From assembly GCF_014637085.1 (NCBI RefSeq), contig NZ_BMEU01000029.1, positions 1 to 46,499 on the forward strand: 46,499 nucleotides of DNA, read 5' to 3'. This stretch comes from Comamonas phosphati. Lineage in GTDB: Bacteria; Pseudomonadota; Gammaproteobacteria; Burkholderiales; Burkholderiaceae_C. Under the pieces are notes generated by a model. It made no database searches and had not been told where the DNA came from. It saw only the letters and a list, made by a program, of their open reading frames with translations. A program made the position numbers and the translations under genes. Position 1 is the stretch's first letter, and each line of letters opens with the position of its first letter. Positions 32,680-42,300 of this stretch are shown here, piece by piece.

Positions 32680-32793
32680 ATGTCAGGCCAATACCGGAAG
32701 GTAGCGGCCTCACCAGTTGTCTCCTTGGATCCTCCTGAAACCCCCGTTTCACGGATCCTTTACTGCCCGATCCTTGTGGTCGGGCTTTTTTTT
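32680..32793 (+). ncRNA. Candidate small regulatory RNA of about 114 bases
   Basis: A promoter at 32645-32673 and a strong terminator at 32765-32793 bracket a highly structured non-coding stretch. Stem 1 is GGCC-AA-TACC-GGAA-GGTA-GC-GGCC (32686-32709), with a GGAA tetraloop. A linker with TCTCCTT follows. Stem 2 is GGATCC ... TGAAAC-CCCC-GTTTCA ... GGATCC (32727-32758). Stem 3 is the terminator. The linker and the 5' side of stem 2 carry CTCCTT and TCCTCC, complementary to Shine-Dalgarno sequences. There is no convincing open frame. It resembles trans-acting sRNAs; no Rfam family is recognised. The GGAAGG loop recalls SRP RNA, but the conserved SRP core is absent. Confidence 0.65.
32765..32793 (+). 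terminator. Rho-independent terminator of the small RNA
   Basis: GCCCGA-T-CC, loop TTGT, GG-TCGGGC, followed by eight T. Strong consensus form. Confidence 0.9.
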
Positions 32794-32835
32794 GAGCAAA
32801 TGGATCAGGCGCTTTCAGGCGGCCGGCGTGCATAA

Positions 32836-32856
32836 TTGACGTTTACGTCAACGTAA
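32836..32856 (+). promoter_or_regulatory. MerR/LiuR-type operator before the short-chain dehydrogenase
   Basis: TTGACGTTTACGTCAA is a perfect 7-base inverted repeat around TT, followed by CGTAA. It resembles the LiuR-type operator built from ACGT repeats that controls branched-chain amino acid and fatty acid degradation genes in proteobacteria. CATAAT (32831-32836) next to it may be the -10. The start codon lies 27 bases further on. Confidence 0.5.
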
Positions 32857-32882
32857 TGCGCCCAAAAACCTAGGAGACATCC

Positions 32883-33641
32883 ATGCAGATCCAAGACCGC
32901 GTATTCATCGTGACCGGAGGAGCCTCCGGCCTGGGCGAAGGCACTGCCCGCATGCTGGCCACCCATGGCGGCAAGGTCGTGATCGCCGACATGCAGGCGG
33001 ACAAGGGCGAGGCCGTGGCCCGCGATATCGGCGGCGTCTTCGTGCATTGCGATGTGAGCAGCGAGGCCGACGGCCAGGCGGTCGTCACCAAGGCCGCCAG
33101 CCTCGGCAAGCTGGCGGGCCTGGTCAACTGCGCCGGCATCGCGCCCGCGGAAAAAACCGTGGGCAAGAACGGTGCGCACAACCTCGCGCTCTATACCAAG
33201 ACCATTACCGTCAACCTGATCGGCAGCTTCAACATGATCCGCCTGGCGGCCGAGGCCATGAGCCAAAACGCGCCCGAGACGACCGGGGAGCGCGGCGTGC
33301 TGATTTCGACCGCCAGCGTCGCAGCCTATGACGGCCAAATCGGCCAGGCCGCCTATGCAGCATCGAAGGGCGGCATTGTGGGCATGACCCTGCCCATTGC
33401 GCGCGACCTGGCCCGCAGCGGCATCCGCAACATGACGATTGCCCCCGGCATCTTCGGCACACCCATGCTGTTCGGCATGCCGCAGGAGGTGCAGGACGCA
33501 CTGGCCGCAGGCGTGCCCTTTCCCAGCCGCCTGGGCACGCCCCAGGACTACGCCAAGCTGGTCAAGCACATACTCGAGAACGACATGCTCAACGGCGAAG
33601 TGATCCGCCTGGACGGCGCCATCCGCCTGGCGCCGCGCTGA
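32883..33641 (+). CDS. Short-chain dehydrogenase, 3-hydroxyacyl-CoA dehydrogenase type 2-like
   Basis: 252 residues. The N-terminal coenzyme motif is [16 protein letters not shown] (residues about 10-25), followed by the NCAGIAPA motif near 81, and the active-site Ser-Tyr-Lys as [23 protein letters not shown] (about 142-164). The [17 protein letters not shown] region is typical of the HSD17B10-like group that oxidises 3-hydroxyacyl-CoA or 2-methyl-3-hydroxybutyryl-CoA, an isoleucine/fatty acid degradation step. The LiuR-like palindrome upstream agrees with this. GGAGA lies 6 bases before the ATG. No partner gene follows directly. The exact substrate is inferred. Confidence 0.82.
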   Translation: MQIQDRVFIVTGGASGLGEGTARMLATHGGKVVIADMQADKGEAVARDIGGVFVHCDVSSEADGQAVVTKAASLGKLAGLVNCAGIAPAEKTVGKNGAHNLALYTKTITVNLIGSFNMIRLAAEAMSQNAPETTGERGVLISTASVAAYDGQIGQAAYAASKGGIVGMTLPIARDLARSGIRNMTIAPGIFGTPMLFGMPQEVQDALAAGVPFPSRLGTPQDYAKLVKHILENDMLNGEVIRLDGAIRLAPR

Positions 33642-33671
33642 TGCAGCGTAAGCATATGTAATCCACCCAAC

Positions 33672-33693
33672 CCATCGGCCACATGGCCGATGG
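33672..33693 (+). terminator. Hairpin after the short-chain dehydrogenase
   Basis: CCATCGGCC and GGCCGATGG form a perfect 9-bp stem with loop ACAT, 31 bases after the stop. No T run follows, so Rho-independent termination is doubtful. Confidence 0.35.
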
Positions 33694-33757
33694 CGCGCGC
33701 AAGGTGCTCATTCCAATAATCCGGCCCAAATCCAACCACTTTGAGCTGGGAGAAGAC

Positions 33758-35395
33758 ATGAAGCACCAGAAGATGACCACCATTGCCCGCGCCATTGCGA
33801 CGGCCGCGCTTCCAGCCGCCTTGGCGGCCTGCGGCGGAGGGAGCGGAGGAGGTGAACAACCCGGCTCGCCAACCTTGAAGATTTCCGGCACGGCCGCCAC
33901 GGGCGCTGCGATGGCCAGGGCTGACGTCAGTGTGGTCTGCGCGGCGGGAACAGGGACTGCCACCACGGCTTCCGACGGCACCTATACGGCCAATGTTTCC
34001 AACGGCGCCCTGCCCTGTGTGCTGAGCGCCACCAGCGGCGCCACCACGCTGCACTCGATTCTGGGGGGCTCCGGCCAGGCAAGCAGTGTCACGGCCAACA
34101 TCACGCCCTTCAGCGAGCTGCTGGTCGCGCAGTTCGCGGGCACCGATCCCACATCCTTTTTCACCGCCTTCAGCTCGGGCACCAAAGTCGTCGACCCGGC
34201 AGCCATTGCTGCCGCACAGACGGCGCTGTTGAATGCCTTGAAGGCATTCATTGACACAGCCGCGATCAGCGATATCGTGGGCGGCACCCTGCAGGCCGGC
34301 AGTCACACCAATTACGACGGAGTGCTAGACCAGTTGCGCGACAAACTGGCCAGCGCAGAGATCAAACTCTCCGACCTCACGGCCGCTGCGGCCCTGGGCA
34401 ACACAACCCTGGCCACGGTCGTGAACACCGTGCTGGCACCCGCTGCCGCACCGGATTGCCCCGGGCTCAAGACCGGCACGCTGCGCTATGCGGATCTCCT
34501 CGGCAACGGGACTGGCAAACTGGAAGTGAACACGACTACCAGCCCCATGACAATTGGCGGCCAGCCTCTGGCAGGCTCCGCCTGCGACTACACCGCCACC
34601 GTCAACAACGTCTCCACGCGCATTCTCGTCTCACGTTCCGGCACGGCAGCCATGCTGTCGGGCTCCGGCCTGACTGGGAAAGCGGCCATCGCCTTTCCGG
34701 AGCAAAGCCTCTCCGTCGCCGCACTGGCCGGCAACTATGACCGGGTGGGATATTCCAAGAATTTCGACAGCTTCATCGGCGACTACGGCGACACCGTATT
34801 CTCCGCTGATGGCGGGAACGGGCTGTCGAACAACTGCCCATCCGGCCCGAATGCCTGCGCCCCTGACACCCAGTCGAAAGGCACACTGGTAGCCAATCCC
34901 GCTGGCGGCTTCGACTATATGGAGAACGGCAGTTCCCAGGATCGGGTCTTTGCCTTCCGCAATGCCTCCGGCAAGACACTGCTGCTGGCACAAGGCACCG
35001 ACACCAGCAACCCCTCCGTCGCCGCACTGGTCTCGAAGGGTAAACTGGCCCTGCCAGCAGTCGGTGATGCGTCGTCATACCGGCAATTCACACTGAATGC
35101 CAGCGGGCTCACGATGCCGCCGGATGACACCAGCACAGTTACCTCCGTTGACAGCGCAACCGGCGCCGTGACCCGCAGCTTCGCATCCGACAGCCACACC
35201 GATACGCTGACCTACAACATGCCCTTCGACGGCATGCGTTATCGCGCAAGAAACGCATGCACGGCTGCGGGCGGGCAAGGTGCAGGCTCGTGCAGCGGAG
35301 TGGTTCAACTTCCATTCGGCGGCATCACGCTGGCAACCCGCGCGGATTCCAATATCAGCGCTCGCTTCTTCTCGGTATCGGTCGTCAAACCGTAA
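33758..35395 (+). CDS. Large lipoprotein of unknown function
   Basis: 545 residues from the ATG at 33758, chosen because GGGAG lies 7 bases upstream and a lipoprotein signal peptide follows. The lipobox is LAAC at residue 25, then a flexible GGGSGGG linker. Residues about 40-85 (ISGTAATGAAMARADVSVVCAAG...GTYTANVSNG) look like a carboxypeptidase regulatory-like / Ig-like beta fold; the rest is rich in Thr, Ser, Gly and Ala with repeated GSGLTG and NCPSGPNACAPD-like segments, with no family recognised. It should be anchored in the outer membrane or periplasm. It precedes a sensor kinase by 142 bases; a functional link is possible but not shown. Confidence 0.8.
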   Translation: MKHQKMTTIARAIATAALPAALAACGGGSGGGEQPGSPTLKISGTAATGAAMARADVSVVCAAGTGTATTASDGTYTANVSNGALPCVLSATSGATTLHSILGGSGQASSVTANITPFSELLVAQFAGTDPTSFFTAFSSGTKVVDPAAIAAAQTALLNALKAFIDTAAISDIVGGTLQAGSHTNYDGVLDQLRDKLASAEIKLSDLTAAAALGNTTLATVVNTVLAPAAAPDCPGLKTGTLRYADLLGNGTGKLEVNTTTSPMTIGGQPLAGSACDYTATVNNVSTRILVSRSGTAAMLSGSGLTGKAAIAFPEQSLSVAALAGNYDRVGYSKNFDSFIGDYGDTVFSADGGNGLSNNCPSGPNACAPDTQSKGTLVANPAGGFDYMENGSSQDRVFAFRNASGKTLLLAQGTDTSNPSVAALVSKGKLALPAVGDASSYRQFTLNASGLTMPPDDTSTVTSVDSATGAVTRSFASDSHTDTLTYNMPFDGMRYRARNACTAAGGQGAGSCSGVVQLPFGGITLATRADSNISARFFSVSVVKP

Positions 35396-35537
35396 GCCAT
35401 CGCTGCACTCCGATCCAAAGGCGGTGCGGCCGCCAGGCCCCACGCCTTTGTTTCGAGATGCAACATGCCCCATCCCGGATGGATAGAATGGGCCGGCGAC
35501 AGCCAATCGGGCCGGCAATCCCCCCACCCTCACCACC

Positions 35538-37871
35538 ATGCGCGCATTCGCCCTCGCTATGCTTCGCGGCCTGCGGGCCAGGATCGGCATAGCGCTATGG
35601 TTGGCCGCCTGGCTGCTCGGGGCAGCAGGCACGGCCCACGCCGGGCCGGAAACCATACGGGTGTTCGACCACGCCGAATTCCGCAGCAGCGAAACCGAAC
35701 ACTGGGCACCGGTCAAGCTGCCCGACACCTGGGCCCTGCGCGGCATACCTTCGAGCGGCCGCGGTGAATACCGCCTGATACTGTCGCTTGATTCCGCGCC
35801 CGACATCCCCTGGGGGCTGGAACTCGACCGCATTTCGCCTACGCATGAGATCTACCTCAACACCATCCTGATCGACACGCGTCCGCCGGAGAACCGCATG
35901 GTGCCTGCGCCCGGCCTGATCCGCCTGCCGCCGCACCTGCTCCATGCGGGCGACAACGAGCTGCGCCTGGTGCTGCGCTACAGCCATCTCGGCGGCCTGT
36001 CGACCATGCAAGCCGGGCCCATCCATCTGCTGGAGCGTTCATATGCCCATGCCCTGTGGTGGGAGCACGAACTGACTCAGCATCTGAACCTTGTCGCCGC
36101 CGTTCTGGCCGTGCTCCTGCTTACCGTGGCCTGGCGGCAGCCGCGCGAGCAGGCCATAGGCCTGTTCGGAGCGCTGGAGCTGATCAGTAGCGTGCGCAAC
36201 TATGTCTTCTACGGCAATCTGCTGGCCTGGCCCAACGAGTGGATAGAGAAGTTCCTCTTCACGGCCATCATCTGGATGGGGGTCCTGCTCCTGGCCTATG
36301 CCTATTGCCTGCGCTTCGGCCGCCCCCTGCTCCGGCCCAGGCTCTTCTGGGGTCTGCTGTGCTGCATTCCCGTGCTCGTGGCCTGCCTTCCTTCGGCATG
36401 GTTGCCGACCGCACGTGTTCTCACGTATGCGGTGCTCGCCGTGATGAATCTGCGGGCCATACAGCATGTGGTCGCCGCCGCGCGTTCGGCCCGTGATTTC
36501 ACGCATTGGGCGCTTTGCGCATGCCTGCTGGCCATTTTTGCCGCGGCCCTGCACGACTTTGCCTTCCAGCTCCTGGGCTGGCTGCCCATCACGCATTCGA
36601 TAGCGCTCACCCGCGTGCTGCCGCTGGCGCTTTTCAGCTATTCCGGCCTGCTGCTGGTGCGCCTGTTCGACGCCATGGCGCAAGTGGATCAGCTCAACCG
36701 CACGCTGGAGACACGGGTTGCCCTGCGCACCCGCGATCTGGATGCCGCCAACGCGGCCAAGACCCGGTTCATCGCCAATGCCAGCCACGATCTGCGGCAA
36801 CCGCTGGTGAGCGTCGGCCTGCTCTTGAGTCTGCTGCGCCAGGAAATGGCGAAAACCGCGTCCAGCACCGCAGTACAGGACCTGTTTGCCCGCCTGGGGC
36901 GGGCCGTATCGGCCATGGAGGATTTGCTCAAGCATTTGCTCGACTTCTCACGGCTGGACGGCACCGGCCGGACACCGCCCCAGCCCAGAGCGGTCAAGCT
37001 GCAGGAGGTTTTCGAAGCCGTGCAGGCCCATGAATCATCGCATGCACAACTCAAGGGCCTGCGCCTGCGCATGCGGCCCACGCCGCACACCATCCTATCG
37101 GACCCGGTGCTGCTGGAGCAGATATTGCGCAATCTGGTGAACAACGCCATACGCTACACGGAAAGCGGCGGCGTTCTGGTGGCGGTACGAACCCGGCAGT
37201 CATCGGGGCAAGTACGGCTATGCGTCTGGGATACAGGCTCCGGCATCGCCGCGGATGCCCAGGAGGCCATCTTCGAGCCTTTTGTGCAATTGCATAACCC
37301 CGGCCGTGTCGCAACCGAAGGACTGGGGCTTGGCCTGGCCATTGTCCGCCATGCCGCCTTGCAGCTAGGCCATGCGCTGGAGCTGGCATCCCAACCGGGG
37401 CGCGGCAGCTGTTTCCGGCTCACCCTGGCCCTGACCAATGCCGATGGCACACCCCGTGCGCAGAGCACGGAGCCATCAGCCAAGGCAGCCATCCTGCATG
37501 GTCGCACGGCGTGGCTGATCGAAGACAACGACACGGTGCGCGATGCGCTCGTCCTGCAATTGAGGCAATGGCGCATGCGGTTGCAATCCTTTCGCTGCGC
37601 CGCCGACCTCCAGGCGCACATGCTGGCAACACAGGAATGGCCGGAACTCTTCATCAGCGATGCCCGGCTGCCTGACGGGAATGGGCTGGACCTGATACTG
37701 GAGATGCATGCGAGCGCCCCCATGCCGATTGCCACCCTGCTCGTGACAGGAAACACTTCACCCGATCAGTTGGCTCGCCAGGAGCGTTCAGGCGTTGCTG
37801 TTCTCCACAAGCCCTTCGGCAGCGAGGAGCTGCTGCAGGCGCTCAGCCAGGAGCTGCGATCCTTGCACTGA
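35538..37871 (+). CDS. Hybrid sensor histidine kinase with 7TM-type sensor and receiver domain
   Basis: 777 residues. Signal peptide (about 1-36), a periplasmic region of about 140 residues resembling the galactose-binding-like domains of 7TMR-DISM sensors, seven predicted membrane helices (about 180-376), a short coiled coil, a HisKA domain with His417 in FIANASHDLRQPL, an ATPase domain (NLVNNAIRYTESGG, DTGSGIAADAQ near 566, GLGLGLAIVRHA near 595) and a C-terminal receiver with Asp708 in FISDARLPDGNG and Lys758 in LHKPFG. This is a two-step phosphorelay enzyme. A convergent response regulator lies 26 bases beyond the stop. The signal sensed is unknown; DISM-type sensors often bind carbohydrates or cofactors. 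Confidence 0.9.
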   Translation: MRAFALAMLRGLRARIGIALWLAAWLLGAAGTAHAGPETIRVFDHAEFRSSETEHWAPVKLPDTWALRGIPSSGRGEYRLILSLDSAPDIPWGLELDRISPTHEIYLNTILIDTRPPENRMVPAPGLIRLPPHLLHAGDNELRLVLRYSHLGGLSTMQAGPIHLLERSYAHALWWEHELTQHLNLVAAVLAVLLLTVAWRQPREQAIGLFGALELISSVRNYVFYGNLLAWPNEWIEKFLFTAIIWMGVLLLAYAYCLRFGRPLLRPRLFWGLLCCIPVLVACLPSAWLPTARVLTYAVLAVMNLRAIQHVVAAARSARDFTHWALCACLLAIFAAALHDFAFQLLGWLPITHSIALTRVLPLALFSYSGLLLVRLFDAMAQVDQLNRTLETRVALRTRDLDAANAAKTRFIANASHDLRQPLVSVGLLLSLLRQEMAKTASSTAVQDLFARLGRAVSAMEDLLKHLLDFSRLDGTGRTPPQPRAVKLQEVFEAVQAHESSHAQLKGLRLRMRPTPHTILSDPVLLEQILRNLVNNAIRYTESGGVLVAVRTRQSSGQVRLCVWDTGSGIAADAQEAIFEPFVQLHNPGRVATEGLGLGLAIVRHAALQLGHALELASQPGRGSCFRLTLALTNADGTPRAQSTEPSAKAAILHGRTAWLIEDNDTVRDALVLQLRQWRMRLQSFRCAADLQAHMLATQEWPELFISDARLPDGNGLDLILEMHASAPMPIATLLVTGNTSPDQLARQERSGVAVLHKPFGSEELLQALSQELRSLH

Positions 37872-37897
37872 CATCCCGGTGCTCTTCTCGGCCAGAT

Positions 37898-38515
37898 TCA
37901 GACATTCCTGATGCCTCGCCGGACCACTTCGACGATGGCCTGCGTGCGGGAGCGCACGCCAAGCCGCAGATAGATCTCGGACAGATGGGTCTTGACGGTG
38001 GAAGCCGAGAGATCGAGATCGCGGCAGATCAGCTTGTTGGGCTTGCCCTGCAGCACCAGGCGCAGCACCTCCCACTGGCGAGGGGACAATCCAAGCACAT
38101 CGGAAGCGGAGACCGCTGCAGGGCGCGCCACAAACGACGACGGCAGCGCCACATGGCCTTCCATCACGCTTTGCAGAGCCTCGACGAATTCCACACTGTC
38201 CGTCGCCTTGTGCAAAAAGCCTGCCGCACCGGCATCCAGGGCTGCATAAATCGTCTCCGAACGGTCATCTGCCGAAACCACCACCGCCCGAGCCTGCGGC
38301 GCCATGTCACGCAGCGCGAGCAAGGCCTCAAGTCCTTGCGAATCCGGCAGGGACAGGTCGATTAACAAAAGGTCTGGAATGTAGGTGGCCAGGATGTCGC
38401 GAGCCTGGGCCAGGGTGCTCGCACAATAGAACTGTGCTTGCGGAAAGCGTTGTGTCAGCAGCAACACCAGGGCATCGCGCAGCACGATATGGTCGTCAAG
38501 CAGCAACACACGCAT
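37898..38515 (-). CDS. LuxR/NarL-type response regulator
   Basis: 205 residues. Receiver domain 1 to about 120 with Asp8, Asp9 (LLLDDH), phospho-acceptor Asp53 in LLIDLSLPDSQG and Lys in FLHKATDS; C-terminal LuxR-type HTH about 145-200 (LSPRQWEVLRLVLQGKPNKLICRDLDLSASTVKTHLSEIY). It activates or represses target promoters after phosphorylation. It is convergent with the hybrid kinase, and together they likely form a phosphorelay. The phosphoacceptor residues are intact. Confidence 0.92.
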   Translation of the reverse strand: MRVLLLDDHIVLRDALVLLLTQRFPQAQFYCASTLAQARDILATYIPDLLLIDLSLPDSQGLEALLALRDMAPQARAVVVSADDRSETIYAALDAGAAGFLHKATDSVEFVEALQSVMEGHVALPSSFVARPAAVSASDVLGLSPRQWEVLRLVLQGKPNKLICRDLDLSASTVKTHLSEIYLRLGVRSRTQAIVEVVRRGIRNV

Positions 38516-38565
38516 CGGGGCCAGCTTTCTTCCTTGTTGTCTCCGTCCGCCTCAGAAGATAAAAG

Positions 38566-38594
38566 AAAACCCGTTGAAAAAATCAACGGGTTTT
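38566..38594 (-). terminator. Terminator of tRNA array 1
   Basis: AAAACCCGTTGA and TCAACGGGTTTT form a perfect 12-bp stem with a 5-base loop; on the minus strand TTTTCTTTTATC follows. It lies 8 bases after the tRNA-Asp 3' end. Confidence 0.85.
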
Positions 38595-38601
38595 CATGTA
38601 T

Positions 38602-38678
38602 TGGCGGAGTGGACGGGACTCGAACCCGCGACCCCCGGCGTGACAGGCCGGTATTCTAACCAACTGAACTACCACTCC
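38602..38678 (-). tRNA. tRNA-Asp (GTC), array 1
   Basis: 77 bases with encoded CCA. The anticodon loop CTGTCAC gives GTC; 7-bp acceptor stem GGAGTGG / CCACTCC; T-loop TTCGAGT. Last gene of the array Ala-Glu-Asp. Confidence 0.98.
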
Positions 38679-38726
38679 TGGCAGGAAGCTTTGCCGGCTC
38701 TCTGCGAGCTTCAAGTGCTTCAAACT

Positions 38727-38802
38727 TGGCGACCCTACGGGGATTCGAACCCCGGTACTCACCGTGAAAGGGTGATGTCCTAGGCCTCTAGACGATAGGG
38801 TC
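38727..38802 (-). tRNA. tRNA-Glu (TTC), array 1
   Basis: 76 bases with encoded CCA. Anticodon loop CTTTCAC gives TTC; acceptor stem GACCCTA / TAGGGTC; T-loop TTCGAAT. Confidence 0.98.
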
Positions 38803-38829
38803 AATTCCTAGAACTTTCGTTCTGTCTCT

Positions 38830-38905
<76 letters not shown>

Positions 38906-38945
38906 TTGAGCGATCAATCAATCGCTTGATCGCTGCAACGCAAAA

Positions 38946-38970
38946 ATTGTAGCACAGGCTTTGGTGTGCT
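38946..38970 (-). terminator. Probable terminator of the metal-efflux operon
   Basis: On the minus strand AGCACA, 8 bases, TGTGCT, then ACAATTTTT. The TACAAT at 38951-38946 could also be the -10 box for tRNA array 1, which starts 40 bases on. Both roles may coexist. Confidence 0.5.
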
Positions 38971-39008
38971 TTTTCCAGCGGCCGGCACTTTTTCCGCGGG
39001 CCACACCG

Positions 39009-39335
39009 CTAGAAGGAGCCTCCATCGCGGATGCGGTGCATTTCGGCGATGTCCACCGTCCAGACCAGGCCGTCGCCGATCTGGCCGGTACGGCAGGCCG
39101 CGAAGATGGCCTGCCGTATGGGTTCGACCATGGAATCGTCCGCAATGACGCAAAGCATGAGCTTGTCCGAAAAGTCCGTCAGCTCTTCCTTGACCGAGCG
39201 CTTGTCCACCGCGGCAGGCGCCGTGAAGCCCTCGGCCTTAAAGAGGGTCACGCCCGGAAAATTGGGAATGGCACGCAACGATTCGCGCAGGCGCTCCAGC
39301 CGGCTGGGGCGCACGATGGCCCGGATTTCTTTCAT
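39009..39335 (-). CDS. PII-like protein of the metal-efflux-linked group (PII-NG type)
   Basis: 108 residues with the PII fold: MKEIRAIVRPSRLERLRESL at the start and the B-loop-like ACRTGQIGDGLVWTVDI (about residues 80-96). The T-loop lacks the uridylylated Tyr51 and the usual RG.EY sequence of GlnB/GlnK (here KAEGFTAPAAVDKRSVKEEL). PII proteins of this kind, encoded beside heavy-metal RND pumps, have been described as a separate group (PII-NG) of unknown ligand. It is the last gene of the operon, 20 bases after the RND gene. It is unlikely to be the main nitrogen sensor. Confidence 0.85.
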   Translation of the reverse strand: MKEIRAIVRPSRLERLRESLRAIPNFPGVTLFKAEGFTAPAAVDKRSVKEELTDFSDKLMLCVIADDSMVEPIRQAIFAACRTGQIGDGLVWTVDIAEMHRIRDGGSF

Positions 39336-39355
39336 CCTTATCTCCTTTCAGGGAA

Positions 39356-42300
39356 TCAAGCCTCGGCAGGCTTTTCATCGAACCAGCGGTACAGCGTAGG
39401 CAGCACCACCAACGTAAGCAGCGTCGAAGTGATCAAACCGCCGATCACCACAATGGCCAGCGGGCGCTGCACCTCGGAGCCCGGCCCGGTGGCAAACAGA
39501 AACGGCACCAGGCCCAGCAACGCGACGGTGGCCGTCATCATCACGGGCCGGAAACGCTGCACGCAGCCTTCGCGCACGGCCTGGGCCACGTCCAGTCCGT
39601 CCTCGCGCAGCTTGCGTATGCAGGTGACCAGCACCACGCCGTTGAGCACGGCAATGCCCCACAGGGCGATGAAGCCCACCGAGGCAGGCACGCTCACATA
39701 CTCGCCGGTGACGAACAGGCCGATCAGGCCGCCGATGGAGGCGAAAGGCAGGACCAGGATGATCAAGGCGGCCAGCTTGACCGAATTGAACAGCAGGAAC
39801 AGCAGGAAGAAGATGGCGACAATGGTCAGGGGCACGATCACCTGCAGCGTGCCCATGGCGCGCTCCATGTTCTCGAACTGGCCGCCGAACTTGAAGTAAT
39901 AGCCATCGGGCAGCTTCACTTCCTTTTCCAGGCGCTGCTCCACCTCGGTCACGAAGCCGCCCAGGTCGCGGCCCTCCACGTTGGCCCCCACCACCACGCG
40001 GCGCTTGCCGCCTTCGCGGCTGATCTGGGCGGGGCCGTCGACAAGCTCGATCCTGGCCACATTGTCGAGCGGCACTTGCGCGCCGGTCGCCGTGGTCAGC
40101 AAGGTAGCGCCAATGGCCTCGGGCGAGCCGCGGAAGGCCTCGGGGAAACGAACCACCACGGCATAGCGGCGCTCACCCTCGTACAAGGTGGTCACGTCCT
40201 TGCCGCCAATGGCGGACTCCAGCACGCTCTGCACGTCGGCCACGTTGAGGCCGTGGCGCGCAATGGCCTTGCGGTCGATGTCCACCGTCAGCGCCTGCTG
40301 GCCGGACAGGCGCTCGATGCGGATGTCGGTGCTGCCCGGCACGCTTTTCAGGATGCGCGCCACCTGCTCGGAGACCGCCTTGAGATCATCCAGCTCGTCA
40401 CCGAACACCTTGATGGCCAGTTGCGAGCGCACGCCCGTCACCATTTCATCCACGCGCTCCGAAATCGGCTGCGACAGCACGATCTGCACGCCCGGAATCT
40501 TGGACAGGCGTTGGCGGATGTCCTCGTCAATCTCGTCCTGCGTGCGATGCGACTTCGGGTCCAGCAGCACGATGGGATCGGACTCGTTGGGGCCGGCGGG
40601 ATCGGCCGGCGATTCGCCGCGGCCCAGCTTGGACACCACGGACAGCACGCCCGGCACCTGCGCCACTTCCTTCATGGCCGCCATTTCCATGCGGATGGAC
40701 TCATCGAGCGAAATGCTGGGCACGCGGTTGATCTGCGGCGTCAGCGCCCCCTCCTTCATGGTCGGCATGAAGGATTTGCCGAGGAACGGAAACAGCCCCA
40801 GCGAACCGATCAGCAAGGCCACGGCGACCGCCAGCGTGAGTCGGTTGCGCGCCGTCGCGCCGTCGAGCAGCTTGAGGTAGTGGCGCTTGAGGAAGGCGAT
40901 CAACCTGGTGTCATGGTCGGCACCGCCCTTCAGGAAATAGGAGCACAGCACGGGCGAGAGGAACAGCGACACGGCCAGCGAGACCGCCAGCGCCATCGCG
41001 ATCGTCAGCGCCAGCGGGCCGAACATCTTGCCTTCGATGCCTTGCAGCGTCATCAGCGGCAGGAACACCAGGATGATGATGGCAATGCCGAAGATGGTCG
41101 GCGTGGCCACTTCGGCCGTGGCAGAGAGCACGGTGCGCACACGCTCGCCCATGCTGTTGCCGGCCTGGCCCAGCTTGTGGAACACGTTCTCCACCACCAC
41201 CACCGTGGCGTCCACCATCAGGCCGATGGCGATCGCCAGGCCTCCGAGCGACATCAGGTTGGCCGAGATGCCGTAGCGGTTCATCAGGATGAAGGTGGTC
41301 AGCGGCGTGATGACCAGGGTGGCCACCACAATCAGGCTGGAACGCACATCGCCGAGGAAGATGAACAGCACCACCACCACCAGGAAGATGCCTTCGATCA
41401 GCACCTTGCCCACGGTCCACAGCGCCGAGTCCACGAGGTCGGTGCGGTCGTAGTAAGGCACGATCTGCAGGCCGCCGGGCAGCATGCCCTTGGCATTGAT
41501 CTCGGCCACGCGCTCCTTCACGCGCGTCACGACTTCCTTGGCATTGCCGCCGCGCATCATCAGCACGATGCCCGAAACACCTTCGGTATAGCCGCCCTTG
41601 ATGATGGCGCCCTGGCGCACCTCGGCGCCGATCTGCACGGTAGCCACATCGCGCACGTAAACCGGCACGCCGCCCTGCTCCTTGAGCACGATGTTGCCTA
41701 TGTCCTCTAGCGAGCGGATCATGCCCACGCCGCGGATCAGGTACTGCTCCGTCACCTGGGGCAGGATGCCGCCGCTGGCATTGGCGTTGTTGTCCGCCAC
41801 GGCCTGCACGACCTGGCGCACGGTCAGCCCATAGTGGCGCAGGCGGCTGGGGTCCACCAGCACCTGGTATTGCTTGACATAGCCGCCCTGAGAGTTGATC
41901 TCGGCCACGCCAGGAATGGAGCGCAGCAGCGGGCGCGCCACCCAGTCCTGGATGGTGCGGCGCTCGGTCAGCTCGGCCTGCGTGAGCTCGCGCTGGCCGT
42001 CGTCGGGATGCTCCAGCGTGTACTGGTAGACCTCGCCCAGGCCGGTGGACACCGGCCCCAGCACGGGAACAATGGCCTCAGGCATGCGCGGCGTGACCTC
42101 GATCAGCCGCTCGGTGACGAGCTGGCGCGCAAAGTACACATCGGTCGCGTCGCTGAACACCAGCGTGATGATGGACAGGCCGCTCTTGTTGAGCGAACGC
42201 ATCTCGGCCAGCCCCGGCAGACCCGTCATGGCGATCTCGAGCGGTACGGTCACAAAGCGCTCGATTTCCTCGGGCGAGCGTCCCGACGCTTCGGTCGCGA

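Noticed and set aside
32680-32793. Signal recognition particle RNA (4.5S)
   Set aside because: The GGAAGG loop is similar, but the flanking CAGG/AGCAG core and overall length and folding of SRP RNA are absent.
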